Shown here piece after piece: positions 17,879 through 25,130 of a stretch of 64,000 bases of DNA. The notes beneath the pieces are model-generated. The model made no database searches and was not told where the DNA came from. It saw only the letters and a program-made list of their open reading frames with translations. The translations under genes were made by a program, and so were the position numbers. Numbering within the stretch: the first letter of the stretch is position 1; each line of letters begins with the position of its first letter. Source of the DNA: Alteromonadales bacterium alter-6D02 (GTDB lineage Bacteria > Pseudomonadota > Gammaproteobacteria > Enterobacterales > Psychrobiaceae). The DNA is taken from contig PIZK01000010.1 in the NCBI GenBank assembly GCA_002835545.1, positions 115,306 to 179,305 on the forward strand, written 5' to 3'.

Positions 17879-19582
17879 TTAGTGATCGTGTGCTTCGCCA
17901 GACCCTTTAGGGAAACGAATTGCATCAACCATATCTTGTACATCTTGTGGTACTTCACTTGTTAATTTAGCTACAGTAAATGCTGTTGCGAAGTTTACAA
18001 GCATACCAATAGTACCGATACCTTCTGGAGATATACCGAACAACCAGTTATCAGCAGTATTAGCCGCTGGGTTTACGAACTTGAAGTAGATGATGTAAGA
18101 AGCAGTGAATACTAGACCTACAACCATACCTGCAATTGCACCTTCTTTATTCATCTTCTTATTGAAGATACCCATGATAATTGCTGGGAATAGCGATGAA
18201 GCTGCTAGACCGAAGGCAAAGGCAACAACCGCGGCCACGAAGCCTGGTGGGTTGATACCGAAGTAACCTGCGAAGACAATACCAACTGCTGCTGCTACAC
18301 GAGCGTACAGGAGCTCAGTTTTATCCGAGATGTCAGGTTTAAGAGTTTTCTTCATTAAGTCATGTGATACCGATGTAGATATTACAAGTAGTAAGCCGGC
18401 AGAGGTTGAGAGCGCTGCTGCTAGACCACCTGCTGCTACAAGAGCGATAACCCATGCTGGTAAGTCAGCAATCTCTGGGTTAGCAAGTACCATAATGTCA
18501 CGGTCAATCTTCATCTCATTACGCTCATCGCCAGAGTAGAACATTTTACCGTCGCCATTCTTATCATCAAACTTAATTAAACCAGTTTTTTCCCAGTTCT
18601 TAATCCAGCTTGGCGCTTCAGCGTAAGCTGTACCTGTCATTTCTGGACCATTGATAGTTTCAATCATGTTTACACGAGCGAAAGAAGCTAATGCTGGAAT
18701 AGTTGTGTACATGATACCGATGAAGATTAAAGTCCAACCCGCAGAGATACGTGAATCTTTAACTTTAGGTACAGTAAAGAAACGTACGATTACGTGTGGT
18801 AGACCCGCAGTACCAACCATTAGAGCACCTGTAATACAGAATACATCAAGGGTTGATTTCCGCCCTTCGGTATAAGCACCAAAGCCGAGTTCTTCAGATA
18901 GACCATCAAGTTTATCTAAAAGATAGCCTGAACCGTCAACCATTTCACTACCAAAACCAAGTTGTGGAATTAAGTTACCAGTCATCATTACCGAGATGAA
19001 GATTGCTGGAACCATGAAAGCGAAGATAAGAACACAGTATTGTGCTACTTGCGTGTAAGTAATACCTTTCATACCACCTAATACAGCGTAGAAGAATACT
19101 ACTGCCATACCGATCACAACGCCTGTTTCGATTTCTACTTCTAAGAAGCGAGAGAATACAACACCTACACCACGCATTTGACCAGCGATGTATGTGAAAC
19201 AGATGAAAATCGCACAGATTACCGCAACGATACGTGCTTTATCTGAGTAATAACGATCACCGATGAAGTCTGGAACCGTGAACTTACCAAATTTACGTAA
19301 GTAAGGAACCATACAAAGAGCAAGTAGTACATAACCACCTGTCCAACCCATCAGATAAACTGAACCGTCAGAACCAGTGAAAGAAACGATACCTGCTAAT
19401 GAAATGAATGAGGCCGCTGACATCCAATCGGCTGCCGTTGCCATACCATTCATTACTGGTGGTACACCACCACCCGCTACATAAAACTCTTTAGTTGAGC
19501 CAGCGCGGGCCCAAATTGCAATACCGATGTATAACGCGAACGTTAAACCAACGATAATGTACGTTAAGATTTGTACATCCAT
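17879..19582 (-). CDS. Sodium:solute symporter large subunit (SSS family, VC_2705-like, acetate/organic-acid type)
   Basis: A 567-residue inner-membrane protein with about thirteen hydrophobic segments. The N-terminus begins MDVQILTYIIVGLTFALYIG and is followed by GGVPPVMNGMATAADWMSAASFIS, the SSS-family helix containing Na+-site residues. The central loop includes an acidic stretch (DDKNGDGKMF). The C-terminal end is cytoplasmic and charged. It resembles ActP cation/acetate symporters but belongs to the subgroup that pairs with a small DUF4212 subunit, which indeed lies 16 bases upstream. Substrate is probably a short-chain carboxylate, by family analogy only. The two genes form one transcription unit ending in the terminator at 17832-17854. 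Confidence 0.85.
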   Translation of the reverse strand: MDVQILTYIIVGLTFALYIGIAIWARAGSTKEFYVAGGGVPPVMNGMATAADWMSAASFISLAGIVSFTGSDGSVYLMGWTGGYVLLALCMVPYLRKFGKFTVPDFIGDRYYSDKARIVAVICAIFICFTYIAGQMRGVGVVFSRFLEVEIETGVVIGMAVVFFYAVLGGMKGITYTQVAQYCVLIFAFMVPAIFISVMMTGNLIPQLGFGSEMVDGSGYLLDKLDGLSEELGFGAYTEGRKSTLDVFCITGALMVGTAGLPHVIVRFFTVPKVKDSRISAGWTLIFIGIMYTTIPALASFARVNMIETINGPEMTGTAYAEAPSWIKNWEKTGLIKFDDKNGDGKMFYSGDERNEMKIDRDIMVLANPEIADLPAWVIALVAAGGLAAALSTSAGLLLVISTSVSHDLMKKTLKPDISDKTELLYARVAAAVGIVFAGYFGINPPGFVAAVVAFAFGLAASSLFPAIIMGIFNKKMNKEGAIAGMVVGLVFTASYIIYFKFVNPAANTADNWLFGISPEGIGTIGMLVNFATAFTVAKLTSEVPQDVQDMVDAIRFPKGSGEAHDH

Positions 19583-19598
19583 ATTAATACTCCTATTA

Positions 19599-19862
19599 TT
19601 ATTCTTCTACGTTGTATTTTTTGTCTAAAGTATTCATCTGCTTAACATAGATGAAGATTAGCGCTATGAAGACATACATGGAACCTTGCTGAGCAAACCA
19701 GAAACCTAGCTTAAAGCCCATAAAAGTAATTTCATTTAATTCGTCAATAAATAAGATGCCACAGCCATAAGACACCGCAAACCAAACTGCCAATAATTTG
19801 AGCATTATGCTTAAGTTCTCTTTCCAGTAACTGTCCGCCTGCTCTTTACTTTCGAAACTCAT
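19599..19862 (-). CDS. DUF4212 protein, small subunit of the sodium:solute symporter
   Basis: An 87-residue membrane protein with two hydrophobic segments (about residues 20-40 and 50-75). The pattern SYWKENLSIMLKLLAVWFA, then FWFAQQGSMYVFIALIFIYV, then a short charged tail is typical of DUF4212 proteins, which are found immediately upstream of VC_2705-type symporter large subunits. It is the first gene of the two-gene operon and probably stabilises or regulates the large subunit. The ATG at 19862 is preceded by an AGGGGGAAG ribosome site. The long upstream region contains repeated TAAGGGTTTG elements that may control it. Confidence 0.85.
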   Translation of the reverse strand: MSFESKEQADSYWKENLSIMLKLLAVWFAVSYGCGILFIDELNEITFMGFKLGFWFAQQGSMYVFIALIFIYVKQMNTLDKKYNVEE

Positions 19863-20323
19863 ATAACTTCCCCCTTTGTTTAATAGTTATGTTGGAGTTA
19901 CCTTGAACAATCTAGCAGTGACAAGGCGGCATGAAATCAAGACCTTAGTCTAAAATTGGTTATATCCTATGGTACTAATGGCCTCATAATATAGTTCAAA
20001 CCCTTACGTATTAAGGGTTTGTTAATGTTTCTGATGGCTGTTAACTTTTTATTTACAAATAACTGGTTTGACCATAGTTAACATAAGGGTTTGTGTGAAA
20101 AATGAGCGATTGATGAGGTGACTTGGCGTCAATGTAGTAGGATTGATATTAAACTAGTCTTTAAGTATGGTTTATTCTATATATTTAGTTCTATTGGACG
20201 GTGCTAATTGGTCTATATAGCTTTTAGTATAGCTGTGAAAATAATGAATGATGATGTATCAATTTGTACAATCGGTTGATATTTGAATATTAATCTGTAT
20301 TTAGTCCATACTGTAGGCTTTAG
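19863..20323. other. Divergent regulatory region between the symporter operon and the diguanylate cyclase
   Basis: About 460 AT-rich bases holding promoters for both directions. It contains the inverted repeat at 19997-20021, an extra copy of its right arm at 20084-20093, and a loose TATCAA/TTGATA dyad at 20257-20281 close to the cyclase start. No coding frame is supported. Confidence 0.5.
19997..20021. promoter_or_regulatory. Perfect inverted repeat with a third copy nearby (TAAGGGTTTG element)
   Basis: CAAACCCTTA and TAAGGGTTTG form a perfect 10-base-arm dyad around CGTAT. The same ten bases, TAAGGGTTTG, recur in direct orientation at 20084-20093, 72 bases (about seven helical turns) away. 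This spacing suits cooperative binding of a regulator upstream of the DUF4212/symporter operon or the diguanylate cyclase. The regulator is unknown. Confidence 0.5.
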
Positions 20324-21349
20324 ATGAAATTCTCAGAAAACTCAAATCAGGCAGCTGATTTTCTTAGGCAGGCAGTGCCTAAAATGATTAAACATAATAT
20401 TGTTCCTAATCCACTTAACTATACTTTATGGTATAGCTATTTTTCCAAAGCATTTCCAAATTTGAATAAAGAGTTGGATCATACTATTGAGCGCTTTGGA
20501 ACTTGCCCTCCAGCAACGGGCGAAGCACTTTTTTTAGAGCACATTAGCCAATTAAGTCGTAATGGGAGCGCTGAAGTTGAAAAATTCGGGCAAGCCTTAG
20601 TTCATCTGGTGAGTGATTTGTCAGAGACAATTGATGAAAGCGCTAAGCAAAGTGAGGGCTTCGCTGACGCATTAAAGCAAAATATCACAGAGTTAGACAG
20701 CCACAGTGACGCTGTCACCTTATCGCCTTTATTAGATAAATTGAGTCAAAATGCGACGGCAATCTGTGATACCCACCAACAACTTCAGCAGCAGATGACC
20801 AGCGCACAAGCTGAAATACAATCGCTTAAGCAACAACTTGAATCGAGTAAGCAGCAAGCGAGTACTGACCCGCTGACGGGTTTGTATAATCGACGTGTAT
20901 TTGAAGATATTTACCAGCGCTTTGAAAGCGATGCTAGTAATGAAAACATGACTCTTATTATGATGGATATTGATAAGTTTAAAGTGTTTAATGATACACA
21001 TGGTCATTTAATGGGTGATCAAATCCTAAAATTTGTCGGTCACTTACTAAAAGATATGTGTAAAGAGCCGAGTGTCCCAGTTCGCCTTGGCGGTGAAGAG
21101 TTTGCTGTTTTATGCCCCTCTGCCTCAATTAATGCTGCACAAGCCATGGCTGAGAAATTACGTGCTAAGTTAGAAAGTGTTCCATTTACAAATAAAAGAA
21201 CAGGGCAAAAAATTGCGCCTGTAACAGCCTCATTTGGTGTTGCAGAAGCAAAAGGTAAGGAAGTACTGGCTCAAGTGATAGAACGCGCAGATCAGGCGCT
21301 ATATGCCGCCAAGGATGCTGGTCGCAATCAAGTAAAACTTGCATGCTAA
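20324..21349 (+). CDS. Diguanylate cyclase with N-terminal helical domain
   Basis: A 341-residue cytosolic protein. Residues 1-165 are mainly helical, with a coiled coil near 140-170 (many Q and E residues) and no membrane segment. The GGDEF domain occupies about 170-341, starting STDPLTGLYNRRVF, with the active-site GGEEF at 256-260 and MDIDKFKVFND as the metal/GTP site. The upstream inhibitory I-site position reads K-E-P-S, not R-x-x-D, so normal product inhibition is probably absent. The enzyme should make c-di-GMP from two GTP. The N-terminal domain resembles that of other Alteromonadales cyclases but has no recognised ligand. It is a monocistronic gene with its own terminator. Confidence 0.9.
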   Translation: MKFSENSNQAADFLRQAVPKMIKHNIVPNPLNYTLWYSYFSKAFPNLNKELDHTIERFGTCPPATGEALFLEHISQLSRNGSAEVEKFGQALVHLVSDLSETIDESAKQSEGFADALKQNITELDSHSDAVTLSPLLDKLSQNATAICDTHQQLQQQMTSAQAEIQSLKQQLESSKQQASTDPLTGLYNRRVFEDIYQRFESDASNENMTLIMMDIDKFKVFNDTHGHLMGDQILKFVGHLLKDMCKEPSVPVRLGGEEFAVLCPSASINAAQAMAEKLRAKLESVPFTNKRTGQKIAPVTASFGVAEAKGKEVLAQVIERADQALYAAKDAGRNQVKLAC

Positions 21350-21652
21350 TATCAATGCTACTAATTGGCTGATTATTTTTCGCAGTCTTAAAACCGTTCA
21401 TTCTATTGAGCGGTTTTTTTATATCTGAACTTATACCATTTCCACTAATTACCTGATTACTTTTGACGGCTTAATTGGATAATAGTTACGTTATGTTGTT
21501 ATTCGATATCACTATCAATGAGTTGCAATAACTTTTGAAGAAAGACGAGTCAAGATGACAAATAGCGATTTAGTAATTTGATACTAACAAGAGATAATGG
21601 AATAAGTAGCGTTTGAAGGTGCCGATAAACAAGGGGAGTTAGAGAAATAAAA
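21350..21652. other. Intergenic region between the diguanylate cyclase and the tRNA pair
   Basis: About 300 bases. The left end holds the cyclase terminator; the rest shows no gene or clear repeat. Confidence 0.5.
21390..21420 (+). terminator. Rho-independent terminator of the diguanylate cyclase gene
   Basis: AAAACCGTTCA pairs with TGAGCGGTTTT (one G-U) around a six-base loop and continues into a T-run. Confidence 0.85.
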
Positions 21653-21729
21653 TGGCGCGCATGGAAGGAGTCGAACCTCCGACCGCCTGGTTCGTAGCCA
21701 GGTACTCTATCCAGCTGAGCTACATGCGC
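21653..21729 (-). tRNA. tRNA-Arg (anticodon ACG)
   Basis: Read on the minus strand the 77 bases form a cloverleaf: acceptor GCGCATG pairs with CATGCGC, discriminator G, encoded CCA at 21655-21653. The anticodon stem CCTGG/CCAGG carries the loop with ACG (complement of 21693-21695). The T arm is GGAGG-TTCGACT-CCTTC with one G-U pair. Adenine-34 would be changed to inosine by TadA, as in other bacterial tRNA-Arg(ACG). It follows tRNA-Ser by 33 bases, so both are in one precursor. Confidence 0.96.
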
Positions 21730-21762
21730 GCATCATATCCCATTTATTTCTAATGAAATAAA

Positions 21763-21854
21763 TGGCGGAGAAGGAGGGATTCGAACCCTCGATGGGATTT
21801 AAAGCCCATACTCCCTTAGCAGGGGAGCGCCTTCGGCCACTCGGCCACCTCTCC
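21763..21854 (-). tRNA. tRNA-Ser (anticodon GCT)
   Basis: A 92-base class II tRNA on the minus strand. Acceptor GGAGAGG pairs with CTTCTCC (one G-U), then discriminator G and encoded CCA. The anticodon GCT lies opposite 21818-21820, and there is a long variable arm (GGGAGTATGGGC region) as expected for serine tRNA. It is upstream of tRNA-Arg in the same direction. Confidence 0.96.
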
Positions 21855-21946
21855 GTTGACGCTGCATATTAAAGACTTGATAAAAAATGTCAACACTATT
21901 TTTTTCAATTGCTTGCAAAGTAATCAGAATGGTGTTGGTTGCTCAT

Positions 21947-22282
21947 TTATTGTTGGTTATTTTGCGAAACAGCTTGATCTGAAGCTTGCTGCCACTGCGA
22001 TTCAAAGCCTTGTTTAAGCATGTAGTTATAGAATAAGTTGAATAATTGAAACAATAAGGCTTCGAAGTTTTGCCCCGGCTCAAACACTTGCGACTTTTCA
22101 GGGTCATCCATAGCAACGTCAATTAGGGTTTGAAAGCTCGTACATAACGTTAATGCTTGCTCAGCATCACTGCACTCAAGCTTACTATCAAACAATTGTA
22201 TTAGTTCGCTACAATCGATCTTACAGGCATAATGTTTTGCTACTTGCTGTAGAGCGGTTTGTTTTTCGGAAAAAGTGAACAT
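21947..22282 (-). CDS. Hypothetical small soluble protein
   Basis: A 111-residue protein of unknown function; no family was recognised. It is acidic and helix-rich, with no signal peptide or membrane segment, starts FTFSEKQTALQQVAKHYACK and ends in a glutamine/asparagine-rich tail (SQWQQASDQAVSQNNQQ). The frame is open to 22324, but the ATG at 22282 has a good GAGGG ribosome site at the right distance, so it is chosen. A terminator at 22302-22331 separates it from the upstream DUF2058 gene, so it is probably expressed from its own short promoter. The two tRNA genes follow downstream on the same strand. Confidence 0.6.
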   Translation of the reverse strand: MFTFSEKQTALQQVAKHYACKIDCSELIQLFDSKLECSDAEQALTLCTSFQTLIDVAMDDPEKSQVFEPGQNFEALLFQLFNLFYNYMLKQGFESQWQQASDQAVSQNNQQ

Positions 22283-22301
22283 AGTCCCTCTAGTGTGTGT
22301 T

Positions 22302-22331
22302 ATAAAAGCAGCAGTAATTAACACTGCTGCT
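22302..22331 (-). terminator. Rho-independent terminator of the DUF2058 gene
   Basis: On the minus strand AGCAGCAGT pairs with ACTGCTGCT around a seven-base loop and is followed by TTTTAT. It lies 15 bases after the DUF2058 stop codon. Confidence 0.8.
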
Positions 22332-22345
22332 GAAGTTAGTCGTGG

Positions 22346-22885
22346 TTACCACATTAAATCGTCAGGAATTTGAAAATCAGCATAAGGATCGTCTTCATCG
22401 ACCTCTGTTGGCTGGTTATCATTCATTAATAACACATAACTTTCATCAACAGCGGCAATTTTTTCAGCGGCTTGACTTGGCATGAGGTAAACGGCGTCGT
22501 TGAGGGTACAAATACTAATACGCCCTTTTACGAGCGCATTGTGATTGATGTCGTCTAGCAGTATAGTTTTTACCTTGTTATCGAGTACATAGTTGTATTC
22601 ATTGTCTCCTGCAAATTCTTTAATATGAAGTTGCTCAATCATTTGTTTTACTTTACCTAGCTCTGATTTACGCTCTAGTTCAGCTTTGATGGCTTGGTTT
22701 CTTGCTAAGTCTTGTTCAGCTTGCTGTTGTTTTTGCTGTGCGAGCTGATCTTGTAAGCTGGTGTCTTCAGCTGTTTGGTTCTTTCGAACGGCTTTGTTCT
22801 TTTTTCGCTTTTCACTACGAATTTGCTTTGCAGATTGCTTGTTGGCTAAACCTGCTTTTAATAATTGGTCTTGTAGAGATGCCAT
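22346..22885 (-). CDS. DUF2058 family protein (YaiL-like)
   Basis: A 179-residue soluble protein resembling E. coli YaiL. It has the N-terminal ASLQDQLLKAGLANKQSAK stretch, a highly charged glutamine-rich coiled coil (about residues 20-75), and the diagnostic C-terminal ending DDPYADFQIPDDLMW, which is almost identical to YaiL. Function is not established; the family has been described as nucleoprotein or polysaccharide-accessory-like without firm proof. An in-frame ATG also occurs two codons upstream at 22891; 22885 was preferred because the family starts there. It lies 74 bases after nadD, in a position where rsfS and rlmH usually follow nadD. Confidence 0.85.
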   Translation of the reverse strand: MASLQDQLLKAGLANKQSAKQIRSEKRKKNKAVRKNQTAEDTSLQDQLAQQKQQQAEQDLARNQAIKAELERKSELGKVKQMIEQLHIKEFAGDNEYNYVLDNKVKTILLDDINHNALVKGRISICTLNDAVYLMPSQAAEKIAAVDESYVLLMNDNQPTEVDEDDPYADFQIPDDLMW

Positions 22886-22959
22886 GATCATTGTTTATTT
22901 GATTGAAAGAATAAATTAATGATACCAATGGATAGTTTATTAGGCTAGTGGATTCGCGA

Positions 22960-23601
22960 TTAGCTTTGTTGGTAAAGTCGATGTTTTACAATATAGGCAT
23001 TGACAGCATCGGGTAATAGAAATTGGCAAGTTTGGTTACGCGATGTTAAGTCTCTTATTTCACTTGAGGAAATGGACAAAGGGTGAGCGTGGTGAATAAA
23101 AATATGGCCGTTAAGTGTTTGGTGGAGTATATCAGCGTCAATACAACGGTGTTTATCTAACAGCTGAGCTATTTCACCTTGGTCGGGTAAAGGCCACCCT
23201 GGTCGCTGTGATACAACTAAGTGGCATACTGATAAGATATCTTGCCAGCGGTGCCATTTTGTAAAAGATAGCAATGAGTCCATGCCCATCAAAAAGCAAA
23301 TAGGGCGCTCGGGATGATTAGTCCGCAGGGTTTCAAGGGTATTGACTGTATATGAGGGGCCTTCAACGTGAAGCTCTCGTTCATCAATACTAAGCTGCGG
23401 GCAGTGTTCTACGGCCAGTTTTAACATCGCTAAGCGATGTTCATTACTCGTATTATTACTTTGTTTATGAGGCGAACGATGGTTGGGCACTATGTTAATG
23501 TATTCAAGATCAAGAACGCTCGCAATATCGAGTGCCGACCGTAAATGGCCGTGATGGATTGGGTCAAAAGTTCCACCGAATAATCCAATTGGCTTTTTCA
23601 T
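22960..23601 (-). CDS. nadD: NadD, nicotinate-nucleotide adenylyltransferase
   Basis: A 213-residue cytosolic nucleotidyltransferase that converts nicotinate mononucleotide and ATP to deamido-NAD, a required step in NAD synthesis. The N-terminus has the family signature GLFGGTFDPIHHGHL (ATP-binding GGTFDP and the HxGH motif), and the C-terminal part carries SISSSEIRD, the ISSTxIR-like motif that binds the phosphates. The ATG is 3 bases after the holA stop, so the two are coupled. In most gammaproteobacteria rsfS and rlmH follow in the same operon; here they are absent and a DUF2058 gene follows. Confidence 0.95.
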   Translation of the reverse strand: MKKPIGLFGGTFDPIHHGHLRSALDIASVLDLEYINIVPNHRSPHKQSNNTSNEHRLAMLKLAVEHCPQLSIDERELHVEGPSYTVNTLETLRTNHPERPICFLMGMDSLLSFTKWHRWQDILSVCHLVVSQRPGWPLPDQGEIAQLLDKHRCIDADILHQTLNGHIFIHHAHPLSISSSEIRDLTSRNQTCQFLLPDAVNAYIVKHRLYQQS

Positions 23602-23604
23602 TGC

Positions 23605-24612
23605 TTAATCCTTGTGGTTAACTGTCAGTTTTATAAGCAATTCACTAAACAGATGCCAAGGTGTATTAAACTCATGCTTTATCTGTTGTTCAACACTCGC
23701 TAATAAGCTTTGGCATTGCAACAGCGTTGCTAGATCAAGACGTTGTAGTGCTTGTTCAAACAACTGCTGGCGGGATTGCCAAACCCGTGCTTGCTGATAA
23801 ATTTTGTGCGTTGGTTGGCCGCGTAATTTACTTTCATTTAATGATAATAACAAATTTAATTCCCGGCTAAAGGCCCAGAATAATAATTGTGGTTCCATTT
23901 CTTGTTCGCGCAGTCTAGCTAAAATGGTCAGAGCCTTCTCTGTATGGCCGGCGAGAAAGCAATCTTGTAGCTCAAATAAATTATACTGTGCTTGATTTGT
24001 CACACGCTGCTTGAGCACTTTACTATCGATGACGTAATGTCCGATTTGAAGTGACAGTTTCTCTAATTCTTGATCCGCAGCGAGTAAATTCCCTTCAAAC
24101 ATCAAACAAAATTTGGTCAATGCTTCAGATTCAAAGTTTAAACCTCTAACTTTAGCCTGGCGTTCAATGGTTTGTTGGAAGTGTCGACCCTCAGGCTGAT
24201 TGACCACTATATACAACCCTGCCTGTTCAAGCTGTTTAAACCATTTAGCTTTTTGTGTCTCCGCAGGGGCTTTAGGGCCGTGGATGATTAAAATGCTATC
24301 TGGTGACTGTTGCGCAAGGAAACTAACTAATGTTTTACTGCCTTCTTGACCAATTTTCAGATTGCTTAATTCAAGTTCAATCAGTTGCTTTTGCGAGAAT
24401 AGCGATAAATTTTGTCCTGCGGTTTCAAGCTGTTGCCAATTAAAGCTTTGCTCTTGTGACAGACAAATCCGCTCATCAAAACCCTGCTTAAGGCAAGTCG
24501 CACGTAAAGTGTCAAGGGTTTGTGCTTTTTGCAGTGGCTCATCACCTAACACGACGTAGACAGGTACAAGTTTTGATAGGTGTTGAGCGAGTTGATTTGT
24601 ATAAATACGCAT
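23605..24612 (-). CDS. holA: HolA, DNA polymerase III delta subunit
   Basis: A 335-residue clamp-loader subunit that opens the beta sliding clamp. It starts MRIYTNQLAQHLSKLVPVYVVLGDEPLQ, where GDEPLQ is the conserved stretch near the clamp-binding wrench; typical delta features further on are ILIIHGPKA, WFKQLEQAGLYI, the KLSLQIG region and the C-terminal AAA lid with LREQEMEPQLLFWAF. Length matches the family (343 in E. coli). It lies between lptE (8-base gap) and nadD (3-base gap) in the conserved leuS-lptE-holA-nadD operon. Confidence 0.94.
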   Translation of the reverse strand: MRIYTNQLAQHLSKLVPVYVVLGDEPLQKAQTLDTLRATCLKQGFDERICLSQEQSFNWQQLETAGQNLSLFSQKQLIELELSNLKIGQEGSKTLVSFLAQQSPDSILIIHGPKAPAETQKAKWFKQLEQAGLYIVVNQPEGRHFQQTIERQAKVRGLNFESEALTKFCLMFEGNLLAADQELEKLSLQIGHYVIDSKVLKQRVTNQAQYNLFELQDCFLAGHTEKALTILARLREQEMEPQLLFWAFSRELNLLLSLNESKLRGQPTHKIYQQARVWQSRQQLFEQALQRLDLATLLQCQSLLASVEQQIKHEFNTPWHLFSELLIKLTVNHKD

Positions 24613-24620
24613 GGTACAGC

Positions 24621-25121
24621 TTACTTTGGTTTGATTTGACTGAGCTGATAAACAATTATCTGTGCTGCCTCAGCACGTATTTCACGAAGTAATTGCGCTC
24701 GTTCACGACTTTTTGCTTGTGCTGATTGAGGATCATCTAGGTAATCACGACGAATCGTGACATTAAAGCGCTGGGGTTCTTGGTTTGGCAGTGTTAAAAG
24801 GTAATCAACGCTATAAGTTAGTTCATACTCAGCAACTTGACCAGTAGAAAAAAGCGATAACGTGCCACGCTCTAGTTTATCTTTTGATAAGAACAATATC
24901 GGAAGATCAGTATCAGTGGAGTCTGCAACGGTGACTTGATAACGGGCTAGTTTACTTTTCACTAAGCGAGATAACTCACCATAGTTGTCGGGACTTTGTA
25001 GTTTTAAAGTCAGTAAGGAAGGAGGTAACTGATAATCTCCCTTTAAGCGAAAGCCGCAGCTACTAAGCACAAGGCTTAGTAGCAGGGCTGACAAAACACT
25101 TAATAATGTTTTATTCATCAT
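24621..25121 (-). CDS. lptE: LptE, LPS-assembly lipoprotein
   Basis: A 166-residue outer-membrane lipoprotein that plugs the LptD barrel during lipopolysaccharide export. It has a lipoprotein signal peptide (hydrophobic stretch SVLSALLLSLVL) with lipobox LSSC, giving acylated C22, followed by GFRLKGDYQLP, the usual start of mature LptE. The C-terminal helix has the alternating charged pattern RERAQLLREIRAEAAQII. The frame is open to a TTG at 25130, directly after the leuS stop; the tandem ATGs at 25121 and 25118 are more likely starts. It is co-transcribed with leuS. Confidence 0.93.
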   Translation of the reverse strand: MMNKTLLSVLSALLLSLVLSSCGFRLKGDYQLPPSLLTLKLQSPDNYGELSRLVKSKLARYQVTVADSTDTDLPILFLSKDKLERGTLSLFSTGQVAEYELTYSVDYLLTLPNQEPQRFNVTIRRDYLDDPQSAQAKSRERAQLLREIRAEAAQIIVYQLSQIKPK

Positions 25122-25130
25122 CAATGCCAA

